Origin: Blattamonas nauphoetae
Taxonomy: Eukaryota; Preaxostyla; Oxymonadida
DNA: 64,000 nt
Direction of reading: 5' to 3'
Assembly (NCBI GenBank): GCA_033064195.1
Contig: JARBJD010000181.1
Location: 62,001 to 126,000 of the forward strand
The notes below the pieces were generated by a model that saw only the letters and a program-made list of their open reading frames with translations, searched no databases and was not told where the DNA came from. The stretch's first letter is position 1, and each line of letters starts with the position of its first letter. Positions 56,201-64,000 of the stretch are shown in pieces. A program made the position numbers and the translations under genes.

Positions 56201-56450
56201 AACTGCCAAGCAAGTAGTGGAGGAGGGACACCGATCGAAGAGCTGATGATTCGGGTTGAGCGTTGTGGCTGTCCAGTGCTTTGCTGAGAGCACTGGGAGA
56301 AGTATGAGTAAACAACCAGCGAGGAAGACCAGACGCTCTTTGAACACTCAATGTTCACTGCTCCTTCATTTCCACTCGAACGGCATGCTGCAAACGAGTT
56401 CTCGACATTCTTGAATTCAGAGCGGGCGAGTGACATTCTTCCTTTGTGAA
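53241..56450. other. Gene-poor stretch with one dispersed repeat
   Basis: Contains copy 2 of the 363-bp repeat (54231-54593). A 95-aa plus-strand frame at 55673-55960 ('LIFKTDRFTSAILDNTSFIH', 'EFLKNLSARFLYG') looks protein-like and could be a remnant of a gene, but no family was recognised. Other short frames give nothing nameable. Confidence 0.4.
54231..54593 (+). repeat. 363-bp dispersed GGAC-rich repeat, copy 2
   Basis: Begins GATGGGGAGGACGATCCGGA and ends GTCCGTTGCTCATCC. Matches the inverse of 35635-35997 end to end with equal length; differences are scattered single bases. No terminal inverted repeat longer than a few bases was seen. Confidence 0.75.
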
Positions 56451-56639
56451 TGGGTCCATCGAATAGTCAAATGAATGGGAGAACGACACGTTGCATGTTC
56501 GAAATGGAAATGAAGTGTCTTCGTCTTCGGAATCGCTGTCCCATCTCAACAAAGTGGCCCAGTGGAAGAGGAAGAAGATCGAAGAAGACTACATGTGACG
56601 CTGCGGGAAGCAGCTTGGAAGAGAGAAGAAGGAAGAACG

Positions 56640-59600
56640 AACAAGGAAGAGCGAAGATGAAAGAGAGGAGAGGGAAGAGTGAAACACAGAAGAGCAAACA
56701 AAGAAGCGAGAAGAAAGAAGAGCGAACAAGGAAGAGCGAAACACAGAAGAGCGAACAAGGAAGAGCGAAACACAGAAGAGCGAACAAGGATGCGAGCAGA
56801 ATGAAGAGAGAAGAAAGAAGAGTGAAACACAGAAGAGCGAACAAGGAAGAGCGAAACAAGAAGCGCGAACAAGGAAGAGCGAAACACAGAAGAGTGAACA
56901 AGGAAGCGAGCAGAATGAAGAGAGAAGAAAGAAGAGTGAAACACAGAAGAGCGAACAAGGAAGCGAGAAGAAAGAAGAGCGAACAAGGAAGAGCGAAACA
57001 AGAAGCGCGAACAAGGAAGAGCGAAACACAGAAGAGCGAACAAGGATGCGAGCAGAATGAAGAGAGAAGAAAGAAGAGTGAAACACAGAAGAGCGAACAA
57101 GGAAGAGCGAAACAAGAAGCGCGAACAAGGAAGAGCGAAACACAGAAGAGCGAACAAGGATGCGAGCAGAATGAAGAGAGAAGAAAGAAGAGTGAAACAC
57201 AGAAGAGCGAACAAGGAAGAGCGAAACAAGAAGCGCGAACAAGGAAGAGCGAAACACAGAAGAGCGAACAAGGATGCGAGCAGAATGAAGAGAGAAGAAA
57301 GAAGAGTGAAACACAGAAGAGCGAACAAGGAAGAGCGAAACAAGAAGCGCGAACAAGGAAGAGCGAAACACAGAAGAGCGAACAAGGAAGAGCGAAACAC
57401 AGAAGAGCGAACAAGGATGCGAGCAGAATGAAGAGAGAAGAAAGAAGAGCGAAACACAGAAGAGCGAACAAGGAAGAGCGAAACACAGAAGAGCGAACAA
57501 GGAAAAGGGAAACACAAAAGAGCGAACAAGGAAGAGCGAAACACAAAAGAGCGAACAAGGAAGAGCGAAACACCGAAGAGCGAAACACAGAAGAGCGAAA
57601 CACAAAGGAGCGAACAAGGAAGAGCGAAACACAGAAGCGCGAACAAGGAAGAGCGAAACACAGAAGAGCGAACAAGGAAGAGCGAAACACAGAAGAGCGA
57701 ACAAGGAAGCGCGAACAAGGAAGAGCGAAACACCGAAGAGCGAAACACAAAGGAGCGAACAAGGAAGAGTGAAACACAGAAGAGCGAACAAGGAAGAGAG
57801 AAACACAGAAGAGCGAACAAGGAAGAGCGATACACAGAAGAGCGAACAAGGATGCGAGCAGAATGAAGAGAGAAGAAAGAAGAGTGAAACACAGAAGAGC
57901 GAACAAGGAAGAGCGAAACAAGAAGCGCGAACAAGGAAGAGCGAAACACAGAAGAGCGAACAAGGAAGCTAGCAGAATGAAGAGAGAAGAAAGAAGAGTG
58001 AAACACAGAAGAGAGAACAAGGAAGAGCGAAACAAGAAGCGCGAACAAGGAAGAGCGAAACACAGAAGAGCGAACAAGGATGCGAGCAGAATGAAGAGAG
58101 AAGAAAGAAGAGTGAAACACAGAAGAGCGAACAAGGAAGAGCGAAACAAGAAGCGAACAAGGAAGAGCGAAACACAGAAGAGCGAACAAGGATGCGAGCA
58201 GAATGAAGAGAGAAGAAAGAAGAGTGAAACACAGAAGAGCGAACAAGGAAGAGCGAAACAAGAAGCGCGAACAAGGAAGAGCGAAACACAGAAGAGCGAA
58301 CAAGGATGCGAGCAGAATGAAGAGAGAAGAAAGAAGAGTGAAACACAGAAGAGCGAACAAGGAAGCGAGAAGAAAGAAGAGCGAACAAGGAAGAGCGAAA
58401 CAAGAAGCGCGAACAAGGAAGAGCGAAACACAGAAGAGCGAACAAGGAAGAGCGAAACACAGAAGAGCGAACAAGGATGCGAGCAGAATGAAGAGAGAAG
58501 AAAGAAGAGTGAAACGCAGAAGAGCGAACAAGGAAGCGAAACATTAAGGAGCGAACAAGGAAGAGCGAAACACAGAAGAGCGAGCAAGGAAGAGCGAAAC
58601 ACGGAAGAGCGAACAAGGAAGCGAAACACAAAGGAGCGAACAAGGAAGAGCGAAACACAGAAGAGCGAAACACAGAAGAGCGAAACACAAAGGAGCGAAC
58701 AAGGAAGAGCGAAACACAGAAGAGCGAAACAAAGAAGAGCGAACAAGGAAGAGCGAAACACAGAAGAGCGAAACACAAAGGAGCGAACAAGGAAGAGCGA
58801 AACACAGAAGAGCGAACAAGGAAGCGAAACACAAAGGAGCGAACAAGGAAGAGCGAAACACAGAAGAGCGAAACACAAAGGAGCGAACAAGGAAGAGCGA
58901 AACACAGAAGAGCGAACAAGGAAGCGAAACACAAAGGAGCGAACAAGGAAGAGCGAAACACAGAAGAGCGAACAAGGAAGAGCGAAACACAGAAGAGCGA
59001 ACAAGGAAGCGAAACACAAAGGAGCGAACAAGGAAGAGCGAAACACAGAAGAGCGAAACAAAGAAGAGCGAACAAGGAAGAGCGAAACACAGAAGAGCGA
59101 AACACAAAGGAGCGAACAAGGAAGAGCGAAACACAGAAGAGCGAACAAGGAAGAGCGAAACACAGAAGAGCGAAACACAAAGGAGCGAACAAGGAAGAGC
59201 GAAACACAGAAGAGCGAACAAGGAAGCGAAACACAAAGGAGCGGACAAGGAAGAGCGAAACACAGAAGAGCGAAACACAAAGGAGCGAACAAGGAAGAGC
59301 GAAACACAGAAGAGCGAACAAGGAAGAGCGAAACACAGAAGAGCGAACAAGGAAGCGAAACACAAAGGAGCGAACAAGGAAGAGCGAAACACAGAAGAGC
59401 GAAACAAAGAAGAGCGAACAAGGAAGAGCGAAACACAGAAGAGCGAAACACAAAGGAGCGAACAAGGAAGAGCGAAACACAGAAGAGCGAACAAGGATGC
59501 GAGCAGAATGAAGAGAGAAGAAAGAAGAGTGAAACACAGAAGAGCGAACAAGGAAGCGAGAAGAAAGAAGAGCGAACAAGGAAGAGCGAAACAAGAAGCG

Positions 59601-59705
59601 CGAACAAGGAAGAGCGAAACACAGAAGAGCGAACAAGGAAGAGCGAAACACAGAAGCGCGAACAAGGAAGAGCGAAACACAGAAGCGCGAACAAGGCAGA
59701 GCGAA
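56640..59705 (+). repeat. 3-kb purine-rich minisatellite, 29-bp unit with higher-order structure
   Basis: Basic unit of 29 bases made of AAGAGCGAACAAGG (14) and AAGAGCGAAACACAG (15). A longer variant with GATGCGAGCAGAATGAAGAG recurs with a 114-bp higher-order period (57045, 57159, 57273). Because 29 is not a multiple of three and the unit lacks stops in all six frames, long open frames exist in several frames on both strands (for example 59694-56467 minus, 1075 codons; 57863-59809 plus). They encode 29-residue periodic peptides such as 'KSETQKSEQGRAKHRRANKE'. Coding use is doubtful. The plus strand is strongly purine-biased. Confidence 0.9.
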
Positions 59706-60203
59706 GAAGGAAGAAAACAAAGATAAGAGCTCAGCGTTCATTGAAGAGAACATGGAAGAGCAGAACGACGATCAATCCCACTTTGTCACTTCTTCCACCC
59801 ATTCTCTAAACATATCAACTAGGCAATCAATTCAAGTTTAATGTTATTTTCATCATAATACGCTAGCTTAATTGATGTATAAAGGAGAAATGGACACAAT
59901 TCGTTCTGATCAACCCATTGCACATAAAAAGGCACCTTCTCCCCAGATCTTTGACCTCTATATCTCGAAACAGTCCAGCCCTGTCCTTAGAATGTCCTCA
60001 CCAGTCATTTCCTCAAAGATCGTGAATTATTGACATGGCGTGGATTATTGACACTACTATCAGATATCTCGACATGAACGCAATTCTCTCCTCCGAGCCT
60101 TCGTGATCCCGATCATATCTGACTGTTTCTTCCCTTTAGTTCAATTTGTGTTTTCCTTCGTCCTCCTTCCTTCCTTTTTCATGATATGAACATGGTCAGT
60201 CCT
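59706..60203. other. Spacer with repeat fragment
   Basis: About 500 bases right of the satellite. 60002-60050 is the inverse relative of 43204-43250 (CGTGGATTATTGACAC). No gene is seen. Confidence 0.45.
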
Positions 60204-60440
60204 CTATCGTTCCATCCGCTGCATTTCACTGGAGTTGGAAAAGAATACGTGCGTCATAACTGCTTCTTTCATGAGAAAAACATGGATGTCGCTGTCGTTC
60301 GTGAATGAGAGAGAGAGGAGGGTCGAAGAGCGAACGAGTCGAGTGATAAGATCCGCTTGAACGAGGGCAAGAAGGAGACGAGTCGGACAATAAGGATACA
60401 AGAACGACGAGAGAAATCCTCGACGAATAGCAAACATCAA
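60204..60440 (-). pseudogene. Fragment of the same hypothetical family
   Basis: Minus-strand text 'LLLALVQADLITRLVRSSTL' with 'LSLSFTNDSDIHVFLMKE' matches 'LSLVKADLIPQLISTLNPQSISFAGTLDIHNNLI' of the adjacent gene in a short stretch. It lies downstream of that gene's C-terminal part, so it is a separate, truncated paralog. Confidence 0.55.
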
Positions 60441-60809
60441 ACAGTTCCACGTTTTGGATTGTTCGTTGGTTTTTGAATGTTTCTAATCCTGTTTCGGAAG
60501 GTTCATGCCCTGCAGGTTGTTCCAGTTGATCGATATGGCAACAGTAGATCTTCCGAACTCGCCAACTCGTTCGTTTTGCAGCTTTGCCTCTGTACATCTT
60601 CGAAGCCCTCCATTTTCAACATTCGATTCACCGTCTTCCATATCTGTTGCTGGTTTCCCCTTGCGATGTCACATTTCCGCTGGATATCGATCATTTTCCA
60701 TAGAAAATACCAGATTGAGTGATTAAATTCGAAGAATGTGAGGCAACTCGGGATTGTGAGAAATACTGGCAGATCAAGAATGCAATCCAATGTTGGTTGA
60801 TAGTATGGA

Positions 60810-61370
60810 CAGGCTTCTGATTAGGATCCGACTGATCGGACCACTTTTGATCCGACACTTCATAAAATGATTATATCGCCTTTGTTTGTTCAAAAACTGT
60901 GTTTAATCGAACAAAAAAGTTGAAATGAAGTGAAAAAAGAAATTTCTCAAGACTTGCTTCGAACCAATGGGTCCGGGTTGATTCCAAAACTAAAGTCATG
61001 TGTACAGGGATAGACACAATTTGAGAGTAGGATGAACATATCATGATCGAAAGTTGTGAGAATTAACTGGGAATTCTTTTCGAAATCGATGATTTCTCAG
61101 AAAGTGGCGGGATCACAAAGGGACAGATCCGTCCACTTCACCCAAAGTGTCTTTAATTCGAACACAAACTCCTTTGTTTTGAATTATGAAGACAGCAAAG
61201 TGATTTTTTTCAATTGAGAGGTGAAATGAACAGCTGAAAAGTGTGGAAAACGAGAAAAAGTAAGAAAACTCGAAGCTCCCAAATAGGCGATGATCTGACG
61301 CCAAAAAAGTGCCCGTCGGATCATTTGATCCGACGAATGCACTAAAATGTGCTGACGAATCAAACCCCTG
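60810..61370. mobile_element. hAT-like non-autonomous DNA transposon (561 bp)
   Basis: Flanked by perfect 8-bp direct repeats AGTATGGA (60802-60809 and 61371-61378). The ends are CAGGCTTCTGATTAG and, inverted, CAGGGGTTTGATTCG, the CAGG terminus and 8-bp duplication typical of hAT elements. Subterminal GGATCCGA/TGATCCGAC motifs recur at both ends. No transposase. Inserted within a host-family gene. Confidence 0.8.
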
Positions 61371-61446
61371 AGTATGGACATATTTGGAGGAGTCTGGGGA
61401 GGAGTGTCAGAAATTTCTCGCATAGCTCATAATCGATGATCTTATA

Positions 61447-62038
61447 GTGGCGTCACCAATACGTTCCATGTCAACAATTCGTGCTTTTTTGAGGAATTAT
61501 CACTTTTGGTGAAACTAAGAAAAAAATAAATTTTTTGAATTTTCTTCCCACTGGATCCCAAAACATCCTCACAATAGCTCTTTTCAACCACTTTTTTCAT
61601 GTGTTCTCGTCATAACTTCACAACTTGTGAACCGATTTTGATGAAATTTTCCACAGAAACGTTTGTTTGGTGAAATGAACATTTTGAAGAAAAATTGGAA
61701 AAAAAATTGTGGGGATCTGGGAAGATATGAAAAAAGTCTGTTTTTCGCCCAGAAACATTTCATGGGAAAAAAAATTTTATTTTTTTGAGCGTCTTTTATC
61801 GATATGTTTACGAAAATAATGCTTTTTCTTCGGTCTCAAACGGATGTCTGGTTATGGAAAAATGATCGTCAAAAGTTTGGAAAATGTGTGGCGTTTCGCT
61901 GTATAACGTGTTTTGAGGTTTTCTCGGGATTCAGTGGGAGGAAAATTCTAAAATTTTATTTTTTTCTTTGTCTGACAAAAAGTGATAATTCCAGAAAAAA
62001 GCACGAATTGTTGACATGGAACGTATTGGTGACGCCAC
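61447..62038. mobile_element. MITE with long (about 115-bp) inverted repeats, TA target (592 bp)
   Basis: The left end GTGGCGTCACCAATACGTTC and the right end inverted are near identical for over 100 bases (mismatches near GAGG/CTGG and in the A/T-rich tract). Flanked by TA on both sides (61445-61446, 62039-62040), as for Tc1/mariner-type elements. The interior is AT-rich and non-coding. Confidence 0.8.
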
Positions 62039-62046
62039 TATTATAG

Positions 62047-62396
62047 ACCCTCCACAAAACCGGTTACCGGTTTTATTTATTAAACCGGCTAAAATCAAAA
62101 TAAGACGTTTCATCCAAAATTTCTCGATTGTCTATTACCACGTCACATAATACACCATTTCAAGTAGACCTAGTGTTTTTTCAAAAACCAAATAGTGACG
62201 AAAAGAAGGCATTTTCCCCATTATCTGGAAACTTTCTCGTTGTTTTTTGTGATATTGATGATCTTCTCTCTCATCAAACTACCGTAACCATGTTTCTAAG
62301 AGTTCTGAAATTACAATTCTTGCATTATATTTTCAAAATTGATCTTATAATGAATAAAACCGGTTTTGTATATTTTAGCCGGTTTTGTGGAGGGAC
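62047..62396. mobile_element. MITE with CCCTCCACAAAACCGG termini, TA target (350 bp)
   Basis: Ends GACCCTCCACAAAACCGG and, inverted, GTCCCTCCACAAAACCGG, flanked by TA (62045-62046, 62397-62398). Additional AACCGG motifs are repeated near each end. It lies six bases from the neighbouring 592-bp MITE. The host-family reading frame runs from the gene into this element for about 30 codons before a stop at 62311. Confidence 0.8.
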
Positions 62397-63000
62397 TATT
62401 AGATCGGTTTGCACACATACTGCAGATATACTTCTCCGAAGGTGCAAGAACTTGCTGAAAAACTGTCTTGTGAACAACTTGTTGTCCATTCTCATCTGTA
62501 ATTTCGAGGGAGGCGAGACCATACGGAGCTGCGATCCAGTTAAAATTGTTGATGAGATATATAAGATTGTTGTGGATATCGAGTGTTCCTGCGAAAGAAA
62601 TAGACTGTGGATTGAGAGTGCTGATGAGCTGAGGGATCAGATCAGCTTTGACGAGTGAAAGTCGAATTTGAAAAGAACAGTTCGATTGCAGAGTTGTCAG
62701 CATCTTCATTGTTGCTCGAGTGATGTTTTGATAAGGTGAAGAAATAAGCACCCCAATGGACTGTACGAAGTCTGTCAAAGAGTCGGCTGTGGTTCCACCA
62801 AAGCTGTGGAGAAAAGCCTCGGCTGATTCTTTTCCATCCGGCTTCACTGATTTAAGAAACGTATCGGCTTTCGCTTCCAGACTGTCATCAAGCGCATCCT
62901 GGGACTTTAACGTGGCAACGAGAGACTGAAATACAATTGCCTTTTGATTTTCAGATTCATTTCGAGTGTATGTCCAATTCAGGAACGGTGAGTTATCCAT

Positions 63001-64000
63001 GGAGAGTGGGAATAGAGGGGAGGACAAATCAGAGTGTGCTTGACTTGAGGAAGTTTCTATTTTCTTGCGAATCTCGGAAATTGTTTCAGATTCAGAGTCC
63101 AATCACTCGTTATGGGTAAGTGACATGCATGAGTCAAACAATGAAATTGAGATGAAATAATCGTCAAATAGGGAGAATGAAACATCAAATCATGAAGACT
63201 TAGACAGTCGATAAATCAAGAAGAAGTTTGGACGGAGAACGAGCAATTGATGAGATGAAGTCGTTTCAAATGATGACACAAATGTGTGACAGAGTGTTTC
63301 AGGCATCACTTGTCTGTATTTCATTGTTCCGTTCCTTTGAAGGATACAACAAGAAGACTATTGTCAGACGGACAAAAAAGCACCACTTCTTCAGCGCTCA
63401 CGTTGATGTGTCCATCAACTTCAGCCAACTCGTTTCAAGCACAATGCCAGCACTGACAAAGGACGAGGAGAGAGGAGGAAGAGGGAGGACTCAAACGCCG
63501 GTATGATCGTGTTCTGGCAGCATTTGGGCGAATGAGGCTGAGAAAGGTTGGTTTCCCCTCCACTCGCAGCGACCAAAAAGTCAGGTTCCGTTTGCTGACC
63601 ACAATCCACCACCCATCCGAAAACGACGAGAGACAAATGGCGATTGTGAGAAAAAGGGGCAACGATGTCCGTTCTGCCATCCACACAAACAGAGTGGAAG
63701 GAGGGGGAGAGCGATGAAGACAGCCAGAGATGGAGACGAGTGGAGGAGGACACCAACGCTCCCTCGCGTGGAGAGAGGAAGCTGGCAGTGGAGTGCTGAT
63801 GTCGGCCAAGTTGATCTCGCGGGAGGTTGGGATGGACGAAGAGCGATTGATGACGATCATCGAGGTGAGATCGATTCCGACGTGGCAAGTCATCTCATGA
63901 CGGCAAAGAACCATCAGAGAGAACCATTTGGAGAACAATAACAAAACACTAACAAACACACATGAACAGTGTGGCGAAATGGAGTCTGAAACTGTTCGAA
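63001..64000. other. Right-edge stretch
   Basis: 5' flank of the interrupted family gene, then about 900 bases with overlapping short frames on both strands (63228-63506 plus, 63421-63959 minus) that have no recognisable motif. No gene is supported. Confidence 0.4.

Larger units (their letters stand above)
60450..63000 (-). pseudogene. Hypothetical family gene interrupted by three DNA transposons
   Basis: Minus strand, start ATG 63000 (MDNSPFLNWTYTRNESENQK). Segment 1, 63000-62397, encodes 'ALDDSLEAKADTFLKSVKPD', 'VKADLIPQLISTLNPQ' and 'VLAPSEKYICSMCANRS', then runs into a transposon. Segment 2, 61443-61371, gives 'IIDYELCEKFLTLLPRLLQI'. Segment 3, 60809-60450, gives 'PYYQPTLDCILDLPVFLTIP', 'SCLTFFEFNHSIWYFLWKMI' and 'RMLKMEGFEDVQRQ', then a frame change near its end ('CCHIDQLEQPAGHEP'). 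The three segments are colinear with the family and each stays open. Between segments 2 and 3, removing the element plus one target duplication restores the exact frame. Probably helical-repeat protein; function unknown. Confidence 0.7.

Noticed and set aside
56467-59694. 1075-codon minus-strand open frame rich in Leu, Phe, Cys and Ser
   Set aside because: It is the complement of a 29-bp purine satellite whose unit has no stops; the open frame follows from the repeat and not from coding selection.

Overview
The window is eukaryotic DNA, most likely from an oxymonad flagellate (Preaxostyla) close to Blattamonas. That assignment is an inference from three things seen here: several very large secreted or type I membrane proteins with beta-helix (pectin-lyase-like) ectodomains, two of them ending in a degenerate kinase domain; members of a lineage-typical hypothetical family recognisable by motifs such as 'VKADLIPQL', 'IPSCLTFF' and 'EGFEDV'; and very short spliceosomal introns (about 28-150 nt, many starting GTTTG). 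The standard code with TAA, TAG and TGA as stops fits every gene read. No rRNA, CRISPR array or bacterial operon was seen.

Layout. 1-18.5 kb is gene-dense: the 3' part of a beta-helix/kinase-like receptor (1-2509), a second beta-helix membrane protein built from four exons (3470-8050), a cathepsin B-like protease (8199-9117), a three-exon hypothetical gene on the minus strand (9414-10787) that is head-to-head with a second cathepsin B (10857-11782), a gene-poor stretch with a tRNA-like Pol III unit inside a 468-bp inverted-repeat unit (13475-13942), a class I methyltransferase (14029-14913) and a P2-type cation ATPase (15005-18502). 18.7-34.3 kb holds a six-exon coiled-coil plus SPRY-like protein, a hypothetical gene on the minus strand, and one giant minus-strand gene (23217-34274, 3685 aa) encoding a modular beta-helix receptor with a kinase-like tail.

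34.3-64 kb is repeat-rich. It has a DIRS-like tyrosine-recombinase retroelement (ORFs about 37.9-42.0 kb) with 119-bp inverted terminal repeats at 35268-35386 and 42008-42126; two broken beta-helix paralogs in opposite orientation (36.3-37.4 and 45.5-47.3 kb); three minisatellites (27-bp at 37.4 kb, 24-bp at 43.8 kb, 29-bp at 56.6 kb); a small MRH-like secreted protein; a broken coiled-coil gene; GGAC/GTCC-rich dispersed repeats; and a hypothetical-family gene at 60.4-63.0 kb cut by three separate non-autonomous DNA transposons, one with perfect 8-bp target duplications whose removal restores the frame.

The identifiable host genes suggest a surface and endolysosomal theme (large cell-surface beta-helix receptors, two cysteine proteases, a lumenal MRH-like protein, a cation pump). 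All intron positions were read by eye from GT/AG sites plus frame continuity; none has transcript support here.
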